Origin: Bursaphelenchus xylophilus
Taxonomy: Eukaryota; Nematoda; Chromadorea; Rhabditida; Aphelenchoididae
Length of the DNA stretch: 64,000 nt
Direction: 5' to 3'
Assembly (NCBI GenBank): GCA_904066235.2
Contig: CAJFCV020000003.1
Coordinates: 7,998,001 to 8,062,000 of the forward strand
Shown: piece by piece, positions 10,801 to 22,057 of the stretch
Numbering within the stretch: position 1 is the first letter of the stretch
Layout of the letters: every line of letters starts with the position of its first letter
Position numbers and translations under genes: made by a program
Notes under the pieces: generated by a model
Database searches by the model: none
The model's input: only the letters and a program-made list of their open reading frames with translations
What the model was told of the DNA's origin: nothing

Positions 10801-13800
10801 GATGAGACAACCTTGTAAAATTCATATTGACGTAAAAAGAGAATCAAAAAGTAAAAAAAATCGGAGTCAGTCGAATCAAAAAATGCGCGGTCCGGCGGAA
10901 AATTATAAATATTTTTGGGAGTTTCGAATAAAAGTAAATTCAAATGCAATACATGTGAAAAAGGTACTCTCAATGTCACCCGGAAAGAAGGAGAGAGGTA
11001 CATAAAATGACGGTAATAAAAGCGGCCGAATGGTCGGATAACAGGAGACCTTTGCCTGCTCGATTCAATCGACCATAAAACGACTGTGCGTTTTTGCTGA
11101 GCTGTTTGCGTATGAGATCTGGAATGACTACTGGATTTATTGGTTACGGAGATTATGTTGTGGCTTGAGGTTGTTAAAATGCGAAAATGAGTGAGAGCAT
11201 GTGATGATGACTTTGAAACCTCAAATTTTGAAAATCTGGCACACAAATAAAGATGAAAATTTTGATGACTATTATAAGATCAACTGAAGTCATCTTCAAC
11301 TCTCTCAATACTGTCATAACGGCTTAATAACACCCACCGCCTAGATTACTCCCACCCATCCCAACAATACCAATAATTATAACTCCGTAAAACAATAGAC
11401 TCCAATTAAGCGAGCACAACTCTAACGTTCTCCAAACCGCCCCGGAGGCAAAAACTCTTCGCCCTCTTGTCTTTTCACACCTCGCGCACAAAAAGAGACC
11501 GCCACAAAAGCCGGAATGGTCAATTGTGCGCGCAGAAACAGGCAAAAAAAGAATCCCGAAAAACAATTTCTTTTGTCAATTGGTCATTTGTGAATTGAGT
11601 GCAATTTATGGCGGGGATAAGGGCTTGTTTGATGCGGGAGGGAATAGCGGATGGTCAACGGTAAGGGGATTAGGATTATTGGTTAGGATTATTGGTCAGG
11701 TTGGGTAAAGTTTTGCTGAATGGATCACAAAAAATGGATAGGCCAAACATCAAAGATTATAGAATCTACCATCGCATATATGTCGCATAAATTTGAGATT
11801 TGAAAAAAAGAAAATAAAAAAAATTGGAGAATAAAAGTTCCGAGGTCCCCAAAACAATTAGAATGAATATTTAGACACCCGCATTCCAGCACATCTACTT
11901 CCTTGACTTTGGCGCAAAAAACGTACATTTTAGGAGAGAAAATGCCCTTAGGGAGTTAAAGGAGCGAAGGACGGAGGGAAGAATGCGGTTTTCTTGGGCC
12001 TAAATCCTTTTTTTACTCCACGAAAATTGGGCAAAAATGTCTTTGTCCACTAAATGGGGTCTGAGAATTGGGTTTGGAGCTAAAATGCGTTACTATTTCT
12101 AATTATATGGTCACTCAATACAATAAAAACACGAGTGCTTACTAAGCGGACCACCGTTTTTCGACTTTTTGAGGAACAATAAAACCATCTGGCGCCAATA
12201 TAATAAGTCATCGTTTTTCGTTTTTCCGTCAAAAAAGTAGTTAAAGCACTACTGATAAGGGCTGCGGAGGACAATAAAAATTTTGCTTGCACTGGTAAGC
12301 CCCATTTCCGCGATTTTTTATAATAATTTCTTTCAAAACAAGATTTTAAATTCTGAAACTTTAAATTATAAGGCTTTATAATTGGTAAGAAAATCGCTAT
12401 TATTTTCAAGCCGAAGCAGTAAGCATCTTAATCAAGGTCAAAAAACAGTGGGAAAGGGAGAAGAGCGCATATGGTTGGTCAGCGAACAATTCATCCTCTT
12501 GTTTTTGGTCGAAAATAAATGGGAAGAGTTCGAGAACGACGGAAATGACCAGCTGAGACCATAAATTCTTAATCTGCTGGCGGATTAAGTTTAAAAAGGT
12601 TTTATTTTTTTCTTATTGTAATCCATTTTTCAATTCTTCTTTCATTCAAAAAAGGACATTCTTTGCGGATTTTTTCTACAAAAATCCAAAAACATTGTAG
12701 TTTATGGGAAAAGTCAAAAAGAATTTCCGTGCATTCAATGGAAAGCGCAGTCAAAACAACAAAAGCAAATGCCCGAGGGTCCAGAAAAGAAGTTCCAAAA
12801 ATCCGCATTCCGTAATAAAAAACCATCTTTCTGTTTCCAAAATGGGAATAAAAAAGAAACTCCAATACTCTAAATGGTGTCTAATGAATTCAATACCATG
12901 CAAAACGTCCATTAGCACTAAAAAAAGTTGTTTTTATTAGTCGAGATTTTGCAAAATAAAATTTTTCTCTAGATAACCTAACATAAGAAACGCCGTTTTT
13001 AGGCTCGAAAAATATTTTTGAGCAAAGTCGATTCATAAATTTTAGAAAACAGAACCTCCGGAATAATTCAATTACAAAAATTTCCAGAAAAAACACATCT
13101 GTCGCCCTCAGAAATCCTCGGAACCTGGAGGATTTGAATCATGGAGCAAATGAAAACTGATTTATTCCAAGGAATTAAAATTCCCGCAGTGAGGAGGGTA
13201 GGATCACCATCAAGGTTAATTGAGCATGCCCAGAAACGGATGAGAAACTTTGAAAACCCCGAAGATTACAGTAACTTCCAAAATTTAAATTGGAATTCGA
13301 AAAAACACATAAAGAAAACAGAATCGGAAATCTCGGAATTATATTCGATACAAAAACAGTAGGGCTGTAAAATGGGGAAAGTATCAAAAGCAAGGGAAGT
13401 TGGGGTCAGTGCGCGAGAATTCCGCGCGCTTTAAACTCTCGCGCCTCAAAGGTTAAGCGAAGCGTGAGGCCCCAAAAGACGTCGCACAGTGCGAGGGAAA
13501 GCGAAGGAGAAACCGATTCTAATCTCTGTAACTTTGTTAGCCCTTTCGGTGGCAGTAAAAGTCAGAGTGGGCATTTAGAAAGATCTTCGAAGGCAAGGAC
13601 GTTGGAGCTGGGCGCTGAAAGGGTAGCTGCGCCGAGGGTAATTACTATTATAGGGGGCAATGGAGGGCCACGACATTTTAATATCTTCAACGACATAAAA
13701 CTGTCGAAAATAAAAATAAATTCGCAAAGAATTAAAATCCTATCGGAATCTACAAAATAAATTTATATTTCTCTCTTAGTTCCACATGAAAGGTTATAAA

Positions 13801-13836
13801 ATACAGCTAATTACAGATACTAGTAGTATCTCACAG
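7827..13836. other. Six-kilobase stretch without a supportable gene
   Basis: The interval separates the cyk-1 start from the phosphatase stop. It is AT-rich with many A and T runs. The open frames present are short, start and stop without splice context, and show no family I recognise. A GC-richer patch lies at about 13400-13650. It probably contains the cyk-1 promoter and the phosphatase 3' UTR; I see no tRNA, rRNA or snRNA gene. Confidence 0.5.
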
Positions 13837-15515
13837 TTAATACAGATATTTCCTGCCTCGAGGGTATTTGTTAGGTAAATGAAGGGCAGCGGACTGTTCG
13901 GCTCGCTCACTGGCCTGAGGCAATGTCCCGATATTTGTATGGATTTCCCTTCGGAAGTTAGGGCGAGGCTTAGATTTGGCCTGGGCTAAGAGATCGGGAT
14001 CAACTCGAGGGGATAAAAGGCGATGAGCCGGAATCTAAAAAAAGAAGAAATAAGTCAAACTAAGAGAAACTTACCGGACCAGTAGGATCATCAACAAAAA
14101 GGCGCTGGGACCTGGACTCGAGCCACCGTTCATAATCTTCTTCGAATTTCTTGGCCGTTCCAACATACGGCTTCAGGAAATAAAGGAGAACTCGATGGAT
14201 GTAGATGTATTGCATTGGGGTTTCAACCGAAAAAGGCCTTCGAGAACGGAGGAAATGGACGGCTCGTTGGACTGGGTGCTGAAACATCAAATCGTAATTT
14301 TAAAAAATTACCATCAATAGGTAAAGATAAATACACATTACCCTCTATTACCTAAAGCATAAACTGATCAGATAGAAATAATTACCTTATAAGACGGTCC
14401 TCGTATCATACTCATCATGCAGATTTCTACAGCAATCAAGCAGGCACCTCGACTAACACCAAGATGATCAATGACAACAGTTGGGGTTTTACTTCTTCTG
14501 GCTTCATTTAGAAGGATAAGTGGGGCATGAAGATTGTCCGAGTTGTTCAAATCACCTTGGAACAAAACCACCTTCAAGCTCTTGGATTCCGGAGTCTCCA
14601 CATTTGAAGTATCTACATAATTCACATTGATCGAATATTTGGTAATGATATTTCCAATCTTATCACAATGTTCGGTTGTCACAGTGAATGCTCCAATCTT
14701 CAAGTTCCCCCCGACAGATCTGAAAATGTCAAATCCACAAACTCAAGTATCGAGACATCAAACAGGCTCGTCGAAAATTCAAGATTTCATCGACAATTCC
14801 AGTACAATACAGAAAAACTTACGGCCAAAATCGTGAGCACCGCTCTTCCTCTTTTCTACTAATCATCATAAGAACAACCCCGACCTTCTCTTGCGTTATC
14901 ATACGCCAAAAGTCTTGAATCGTATTGCGCATTGGAGCTTGGGTCAAGATGAATGAATTGAACAAAGGAGGGCCACGGATCCAATTGGCATGAATAAAAT
15001 CACTCTCTTCGGAAAACGAGTCAGTATTCAGAACGACTCGCGTATCTTCTCGACATTTGATCCCTGAAAACATTCCGAAATAGTGATAAATTGTGTTATA
15101 CTAACTCGAATTCCGGCATTTGTCCAAATTATTTTCGGAGGACTCGCTGTTAAACGGAATATAGTTGACTTGATTGTCAATGATTTCAAATCGCCTTTCC
15201 ATCCCACCAACTATCGTCGACTTGAACATCTGTTTCCTGGCTGGACCGAAGATTCTCTTGCCCAAATGGATGTTGTTGTAATCTAAAATTAAGAAAAATG
15301 ACGTCCTAAAAATATAAGAAAGCGCATACATTGTCCATGAACTCGAACATGATCCTTGTCCGCCTCTAGATTGACTTTGAACTCCATGAAGCGCTGAATT
15401 GCCCCTTGAGAATCAAAATTCAGCTCGAAAAACTTTTCAATTGGGGAACGAGCAAAGGAAACTTCCCTCTGAAAATACATGTGGAAGAACAATTTAACCT
15501 TACTTGTGCAGCCAT
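13837..15515 (-). CDS. Nematode PTP-domain protein, predicted pseudophosphatase
   Basis: Protein-tyrosine-phosphatase fold of the nematode-expanded class. Seven exons (15504-15515, 15330-15468, 15106-15282, 14823-15063, 14386-14719, 14075-14278, 13837-14034) keep frame and encode 434 residues starting MAAQREVSF. Family signatures are clear: KCREDTRVVLN, DFIHANWI, FILTQAPMRNT, DFWRMITQE and RCSRFWP. The catalytic loop, normally HCSAGVGR followed by TG, reads IDHLGVSRG, so the His, nucleophilic Cys and Ser are replaced by Ile, Asp and His, while the Gly-Val and Arg remain. The WPD loop region reads FQGDLNN. It probably binds phosphotyrosine peptides or acts as a scaffold without catalysis; that is inference. 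Introns are very short (35 and 42 nt for two of them). The C-terminal 60 residues are basic and low in complexity. Confidence 0.87.
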
Positions 15516-17004
15516 CTCTACACCTCTTCAATCAACCTCTGTCCGCGGAATCCGGCCAAACTGACGAAAAATTCCGAACATCGCAGTCTCAGTGAAAAAA
15601 ATCAATAGCAGTGAGACGAAGTGCAACATTAATTTCAAATCCACGGAACAGCGGGAAACTTATAAATAGATTACAGTACTCTAAGTTCGCTATTATTACC
15701 TTATTTTTCTGTTGCTGTAAATTGAATTTTGCTTTGTATTTGTTCTTTTGTTTTTTGTTTTCCCATCGGCAACCATGTGTAATATCTCTTGTAAGCATCG
15801 GAAGGGGAGAAACAATGAAGGAAAACATGATGATAATCACTGATAATCCTGTTTTTACATGCTTTACAACAACTCCATTCTTCACATTTCCATGAAACTC
15901 CTCTTTCAGTTTGATAATAACATGTTCTTTGCTCAACATTCCAGAATAAACTAGACTTTGTTTTACATTCGGATCAAAGGCGAAGTGAACTCTCGGCTTC
16001 TTTGATGACCTTTGTTTTTCACTCTCAAGTTGGGTGCAATCAACTACAGGACGTGATAAGAGCAAAAATCATTGAAAGTCGTGCAAAAAACCTCTGAAGG
16101 AAGACCAAGGGGCGATCCCGAACTCTCCACATTCTGAATCGAGGCGGTCTTCGTTCCGTTCTCACGGGAAATTAGGGGTTTCGCGTCCTTGATTCTTCGA
16201 AAAGTCGGCATCAGAAGAAAAGTTTACAATCGAAAAGCCCCACAATCGATTATCAAAGGGCGATGGACGCATATTGATAACAGTTTAAAAATGTTTTCTC
16301 CCCTGCAGGGTGACCCTTATCAGATGGATGAACTGGAACGGCCGGCCTTTTATCAGGACATAAAGGAATGTCCGAACGCAGCAGAATCTGTTCATTCTTG
16401 ATTGTTAAAAGGCCGGGTCTTGAGAAAACAACTTCATTTTGGATCGGGGATTTCGGAGAGATCTTTGGAAGAACGTGGAGAGATCAACCGGAAGGGGGCT
16501 TACTGTAATATTAGGGCAATATTAAACTAGGCTTAAATATCCAGTTTTTGGTAACCGTTTAGGCCCATGAAGAATTTGTGAAGACTGCCATGCTAGGCTA
16601 TCAAATTTCGGACTTACTCAATCAAATTTTGAGTCATTTCACGAATATCCCAGTAAAAATATACTCCCTTTCTAGTTTACATTGTTTCTTTTGCCCTTTC
16701 ACAATTTGCACCCGCTGAACTCTTTACACAATTTATACTCTGATCACAATCCCATCGCTGGCTCCCAAAAATGCTGACTTTTTTATGTGTTTTCCCTCTC
16801 AAAAAAGCGAACCTCGACTAAAAGTTGTCCGCAACACTTTTTACGGCCTCTCGGCGGACTGTCGAATGTGTTTTGCTTGTTTATCACCTCTTCTGTAGAT
16901 TTATGTTTATTCCGAGGCGTTCCGTGCAAACGTGACCTTCTCCCTATAAACTTGGGCATCAGATAGTGTTATTTTTTCAGTTTTCCTCGATTGTTGATCT
17001 AAAA
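15516..17004. other. Intergenic region, divergent promoters of phosphatase and F-box genes
   Basis: The phosphatase (minus) and the F-box gene (plus) diverge from here. A weak minus-strand coding candidate lies inside it at 15589-16065. A clear acceptor, a T-run followed by CAG, ends at about 16980, 25 bp before the F-box ATG, and is a likely trans-splice site. Confidence 0.5.
15589..16065 (-). CDS. Weak candidate: hypothetical membrane protein fragment
   Basis: An open frame of 158 codons on the minus strand, between the phosphatase start and the F-box gene. The part reading KKPRVHFAFDPNVKQSLVYS looks protein-like, and SVIIIMFSFIVSPLPML is hydrophobic enough for one membrane helix, followed by a basic and Gln/Lys-rich tail. 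No ATG opens the frame at its upstream end; an in-frame internal Met precedes LSKEHVII. I could not join it to an upstream exon in frame: the one plausible intron (47 nt, at about 16030-16090) gives a stop upstream. It may be a real small gene with an unseen first exon, or chance. No family recognised. Confidence 0.25.
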   Translation of the reverse strand: MLLSRPVVDCTQLESEKQRSSKKPRVHFAFDPNVKQSLVYSGMLSKEHVIIKLKEEFHGNVKNGVVVKHVKTGLSVIIIMFSFIVSPLPMLTRDITHGCRWENKKQKNKYKAKFNLQQQKNKVIIANLEYCNLFISFPLFRGFEINVALRLTAIDFFH

Positions 17005-18271
17005 ATGGGCCCTACGGTAAACGCTGCTTCCCTACATGGAATTCCTAAAGAGATTCAGCTGAGGATCTTCCAAAAATTGAGCGTTGAAGATGTTGAGAGT
17101 CTGGGACAGACAAGTTCATACCTAAAATCATTCATTCGCTCGAATCGGAAGTATTTGGCTCGACTTTCTCGTCATTTGGATGTGGACATGGAGAAGAAAG
17201 AGTGTAGAATACGAAGAGAATCGACTTCAAATCAAGTTACTTGTCAATGCATGCTGGTAAGTCTTCAATTTCTTGTTTTTTAATACCTTTAATCGTATAA
17301 TATAACCTTTGGCAGTTCGCGTCCTATTTACATATTTTCTTTCGGTAAAAATGTTGCAAGATGTTGGGCAAATGATGTGACTTATATAATTATTCTTCGA
17401 TTATTTTAGGACGATTCTGAGCAACATCTGCAGGACATCGAGGTCTCCACGTTGACTTTATCTGGCCCATTGAGAGATGAAGGTGATCTTGAAAAGCTGG
17501 TGTCTGTTCTCAACAACACCCGACAACTCCGAATCCGCTCTTTCCACATGAAGAAGATGATCGTGCAAAACAAGTCGCTCTGTGAGCGTTTGTATCAATT
17601 GCTGGCAAATGGAACTTGTCATGTAAGTATACACACTTCATAGTGTGAGATACGTTTTCACTTTTCTCATCTGATTCCATTTTTACTTCTTGTTTTTAGG
17701 CGATCAGCCTGGAAGAATGCCAATTGGCGTGCGGATTTAACTCTACTCAAGCAGATCGCATGAATGAATTGATCCAATTTACGGTCAAAGATTGTGCGCC
17801 CATGAACGGACTGAATCTTCTAAACAAATATTTGAGTAAGCTGGCCATGGAGATGAGGTTCCGGAGCAAGAAGAGCATGCCTTTCTATGCTGAAGCTCCC
17901 GATCTTACAGTTCAAGAGGTCTGCAACTTTATCAAGGTAAATTTTATATTATACTTGGCACCAACTGTTATTTTTACATACCCTTGTGAATTGTTTGGTT
18001 TTAGAGCTGGATAAACATTTCTGAGGCGCCAGGCTTCCAGATCTATGTGACGCAATGCGACACTCTCTTCTTCCATGATTTCCTCGCCGAATGTGAGCGT
18101 CAGAACCTTGTTCATCGTCATCTTCAGTTCAATTCAAAGGCTCGGCCGATGGCTCATATCCAATGCCAATACGACACCCAACTGAAGAGATTCCAGATCT
18201 ATCCGATTGTTGATGTCCCACCGGTAGGGCCTACCGGCTATTGTAATGCCCGTTATTTCCGTGATTTCTAA
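17005..18271 (+). CDS. F-box protein
   Basis: Likely substrate adaptor of an SCF ubiquitin ligase. Four exons (17005-17256, 17410-17622, 17700-17936, 18005-18271), all phase 0, encode 322 residues. The N-terminus (about 9-55) fits an F-box: LHGIPKEIQLRIFQKLSVED followed by a conserved-looking SLGQTSSYLKSFIRSNR, the usual position and length for Skp1 binding. The remainder has no repeat I can name; it lacks obvious leucine-rich or WD repeats and resembles the divergent C-termini of nematode F-box families, ending in QCQYDTQLKRFQIYPIVDV. Nematode F-box genes evolve quickly, so target prediction is not possible. The start follows a T-rich acceptor by about 25 bp. Confidence 0.72.
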
Positions 18272-18870
18272 TTAGAGCTGGTCTCTCGTATAATATTAGA
18301 GTTGTTATTTGTTGTCAAGCCTATGACATGGACTGTCATAAGTAATAGGTATTCTTTATTTATTTCGCCATCTTTTAGCCTCCATTTTCTATCATTTGAA
18401 GTCATTTTTTGACAATTTCAAATCAATTTCAGTTGGTTAGCTAGCCAATTGAGTTTTATCAGTTGTTTCTTGTTGATTGTTATAAAAAATAAAAATATGT
18501 AAGAGATTGCCTCTGTCAATGAAAGAACGTTCTTATCAATTGTGTAGAAAATTCTTCGCCCTTCCAGGAACATCAGACTAGTGGGGGTCAAGTATACAGT
18601 CAGGGACCTGATCCAATGGCAAAAAACGTCTCCTTTTGCATCCCGGAAGGGACCAAAATGACTCCAAACCATTCCCTTCTCTAAGCTAAAAAACTCCGCT
18701 TTGAAAAGCGCGCCCTTTCCTTCAAGGCGGGCTCTTCAAAGCGGAGGTTTTTAGCTTAGAGAAGGGAAGGGCTTGGAGACATTTTGGTCCCTTCCGGGAT
18801 GCAAAATGAGACGTTTTTTGCCATTGGATCCGGTCCCTCACTGTAATATACGTCAACTCTAAAAATAGTT
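18272..18870. other. Convergent 3' region between F-box and claudin-like genes
   Basis: The two genes converge here. Most of the right half is the palindromic MITE at 18597-18843. The F-box 3' UTR probably lies in the left part; an AT-rich stretch at about 18480-18500 includes AATAAAAAT. Confidence 0.5.
18597..18843. mobile_element. Palindromic mariner-type MITE, copy 2
   Basis: A 247-bp inverted repeat bounded by TA on both sides. Its ends read CAGTCAGGGACCTGATCC and, from the other side, CAGTGAGGGACCGGATCC, the same pattern as copy 1 at 784-1037. The internal motif CCGGAAGGGACCAAAATG also appears on both arms. The arms pair for roughly 115 bp with few mismatches, so RNA from either strand would form a long hairpin. 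The element ends 27 bp from the stop codon of the claudin-like gene. Confidence 0.83.
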
Positions 18871-19978
18871 TTATCTCTTATCAAAAATGTCCTCATAATA
18901 CTCCATAATGTCTGATATGGTCATGTTCGGAGCTGTCGGTGCAATTTGAAATCGCCTTGGAGGTTTTGGGACAGGTGAATTTGGAGGAACAGGCTTTTTT
19001 GGAAGTTTGGGACTCATTGATTGGAGAACTTCTTTTTCGTTGACATAGACGTTTTTGAGGGCTGGGGAGGGACGCTGAACTTCCCGACTACGACTTCTAC
19101 GTTTCTCTGGCGGGACATGACAACAAGTAGCGCCAAAAATGTAGAACATGCAGGATAAAAATTGAAGAAACGAGCCAAAAATGGACATGAAGAAGGACCA
19201 GGAAAGGAAACTTCGCTGGAAAAAAATGAAATTTGTAAAATACGGTATTTCGAATACTTGATAATAAAAGCTGCCTAAAGAGGAAACAAAAATTTTGCAA
19301 AGCTGTATAAATAACTTACCGTAAAAATTGGCACTACCGTTTCCCCATTTCGGATTTCCAATGGAAAAGTCAAGCCCTTTTTGTTGTGTTCGTAATACAT
19401 GGCTCCACAAACACCGGACAGTGCAGCTAAAGTTTAACATGGTCTAAAAGATGACTTCAACTTACCAGAACAAAATATTTGTATGATCAAAGTGAATATT
19501 GCACATTTATTGGCACAAGCACAAAGTCCAAATAGCAGTGCATTTAAGGCCAAGACCAAGGAGATCCCATCGAGGATGACTAGGACAGATTCAAAATCTA
19601 AATCAGCACAATTAAATTAGAAATGTAATGGGCTAAGGTGCAGTATAAACTTAATCCAACTTACGCCTCATGGACTTTACTGTTCCGTGATTTCGAAAGA
19701 TGGGAATTCTGAGTCCATCCTCCAGCAATTTTTGATCCGAATACCTACTGTAACATATTTTCTGTTGATTCTCGACTTGACAGTGTCGGTAAAGACCCCG
19801 GTGAAGATAAGAAACGTCTAAAACATCATACCTGTTGTCACATGTACATCCTTTACTTACTCGGCACATCAATTGAAGTGTGCTCTGACCAAAAATCGGT
19901 CCCAAAAGCCATCAAGACCAGGCCGGTACCCATGAAGAGCAGGGTGTAGGCCACCATATTAGCAGTATTCAAGTACAT
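18871..19978 (-). CDS. Claudin/PMP22/CACNG-like four-transmembrane protein
   Basis: Four-pass membrane protein of the claudin superfamily. Five exons (19861-19978, 19665-19817, 19466-19597, 19320-19426, 18871-19215) keep frame and give 284 residues. TM1 is VAYTLLFMGTGLVLMAFG; the first extracellular loop has a Trp (DFWSEH), then HRGLYRHCQVENQ with two spaced cysteines, matching the W...GLW..C...C pattern of the fold. TM2 and TM3 follow (LVLALNALLFGLCACA, then TLIIQIFCSAALSGVCGAMY), and TM4 is FFMSIFGSFLQFLSCMFYIF. A cytoplasmic tail of about 90 residues is proline-rich (KPVPPNSPVPKPPRR) and could bind SH3 domains. The start could also be the Met seven codons downstream. I cannot decide between a junctional claudin and a calcium-channel gamma or NSY-4-like protein. 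A palindromic MITE sits just past the stop. Confidence 0.75.
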
Positions 19979-20500
19979 TAGTTATTACAAACCGGACTGG
20001 TCACTCTTTTCAACTCGAATGCCGGAGTGGTTTTTTTCGGACAGCTGTCAGTTAGCTGATTTTTTGTTGAATTGAAACAAAAGCCGGGCACTCTTGCCTC
20101 GAGGGCATTAATTTAATTTTTACGAATTTTAATTGCCTTGTCATTTGTTTTTGAATTTGTTTAGAGAATAATGGGATAAGCGGATTTATCGGAATCCATG
20201 GATCAAGTCAGGTACAGAAAGTATGTTATTACTCATAAATCACCGGCCACCTGTTACCAACTTGATCCTTCAGTCCTCTCAAAACAAACCATATTTGATG
20301 AAATTCGGTTCCACTCACTGCGATTGATGGAAATGGGGGTACATTAGGTGTACAGAAAAGTCGATGTTTTACCGATTTTATTTATTAAAATTTGAATCAA
20401 TCTTGGAATAAATTATGTCGCGGGGGATTAAAATAATTTGCGTATTGCACTTAAAGTAACAAGTATTATTTCAATGTCATTCGCTCGCAATTATAATTTT
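19979..20500. other. Intergenic region between claudin-like and secreted-protein genes
   Basis: About 520 bp upstream of the claudin-like gene and downstream of the orphan secreted-protein gene. Holds no recognisable feature; probably promoter on one side and 3' UTR on the other. Confidence 0.45.
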
Positions 20501-21534
20501 CTAGATATCTCCACCAAACAGCTTCCCGATTCCATCCAAGAAATTCCAATTCACACTGTATTTGTCATTCACAGCAATCGGCCCATACATATTCTGCCCT
20601 CCAAGACTTAATCCTTGTAAGGGTGACAACTGGAGACCATCTCTTCGACCGACGGGCATCCCAAGAACGGATAAACTCTTGTCTCTGCCGATTTGGATCT
20701 CTTCCCGAGGTTTTGCATTCATGCCTAAGGGCTCGAGAAGAGTGGACAAGGCGTTTGGATATGTCGGCGGGGATGTTGGGAGGCTGTTTTGCGGGGAATT
20801 TGGTTTAGACGGGGACTTTCGAGGCGAGTTTGAGTTCAGTGGGGGAAGAGGTTTGCCTTCGAGGAAGTTGGTGAATAATGATTGGTCCCGCTGGAATGTA
20901 TCATAAGGTCAAATATGTAATGTAAAGTTCATGACAATGTTTTGCGGGAAAAAATAAAACAAAACTCGAAATTTAACTCACTGTGACTTTGTCAAGTTGT
21001 TGTTTGAAAGGTAGCATAAATGGTTCAAACGGTTTGAAGATAGTATCCATGATTGATGGAGGCGGTGTGGTTGTTGGAGGCTTGCTGGTAAATACCCACG
21101 GATAGCGGAGATAGTTGTCTGATGGGGAATCCTGCTGGAACTAAAAAAATTAGACGACTTAATCTCTTCTCTAGAGACCTTACACTGTTCATAGCAGGCG
21201 ATTCTCTTCGGTTTGGCATGTCGATCATGTTGATAATCGGTTGGACAAATCCGTCGATAATTCTGTTAGAATCGAGCTGGGGTTGAAAATTGTAATCGTA
21301 AGGGGTTTGGGAAGGGCTTCGGAGAGTATACCGTTCATCTGCGGAAAATATATTGCATTTCACATATACAAAAGAACTCGCAAAAAAGATAAACTGCACA
21401 AAAGATCATGACACAAACAGGTATCCTTTTTTAAAAGTCTCGAAACGTTTTGTTTATGGCAACTTACATGGCTGTCCCCACACCAAATAATATTCGAATA
21501 CGAACAGAAATGCCCAATACCAGCTCATCTGCAT
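20501..21534 (-). CDS. Orphan secreted protein, proline/serine-rich
   Basis: I do not recognise a family. Four exons (21468-21534, 21184-21338, 20982-21140, 20501-20890) keep frame and give 256 residues. The first exon encodes a typical signal peptide, MQMSWYWAFLFVFEYYLVWG, so the protein is probably secreted. The mature part has no membrane helix and few cysteines; it contains tracts rich in Pro, Ser, Thr and Asn (SKPPTTTPPPS, SPRKSPSKPNSPQNS) and ends in a more ordered-looking stretch with repeated Gly and Leu (QGLSLGGQNMYGP and WNFLDGIGKLFGGDI). Codon and splice signals resemble those of its neighbours, so it is not an obvious transfer. Cuticular, glandular or neuropeptide-like roles are all possible; nothing in the sequence chooses between them. 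Confidence 0.7.
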
Positions 21535-22057
21535 ACAGTTTGAATGCGCGACTGACCGATTGGAAAAGCCGCCCGAGGGCGAATTGTGGATGAATGGAAA
21601 GGTGGATATGGCAGGGTCACTTTCTCTTTTCTCACAATAGCCTGAGGGAAAAGTTCCGAAAGAAGCGGCGAATCTCCAAACAAAGAAGCCTCGGGAAGAT
21701 TTGAAGGGCAAACATTCGGTGAGATTTTGATGATTCCAGGTAAATAAACAGTTATTCAAGCAGTAGAAAGTGAAGTGAGCTTTTACTTTACTTTGTAAAA
21801 TTCTCTCCTTTCGTTATATATGTAGTTAAAAATACATTCCATTGCCGTTAATTTACAGTTTATTTTGATATTTACATTGTAATCAACATAGAGATATACC
21901 TGTTATCAACGATTGCGTCACAGTGACATTAACAAAACTATTATTCTTAATTTTGACAGTAATTTCGACCGGTAATTTCTGATCTCAGTACTAAAACGTA
22001 TCGTCGTAGCAAATTACTGCACAAAAGCTACTGTTTTATATGAAATGCTGAGAAAGA
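21535..22057. other. Intergenic region upstream of the secreted-protein gene
   Basis: About 520 bp between the secreted-protein start and the stop of the Shroom-like gene, both on the minus strand. A minus-strand open frame continues upstream of the signal peptide for about 75 codons, but the Met of the signal peptide is the sensible start. No other feature seen. Confidence 0.45.

Noticed and set aside
10767..11246. A 159-codon minus-strand gene
   Set aside because: Low-complexity Phe/Tyr/Ser composition, no splice context and no family; consistent with chance in AT-rich DNA.
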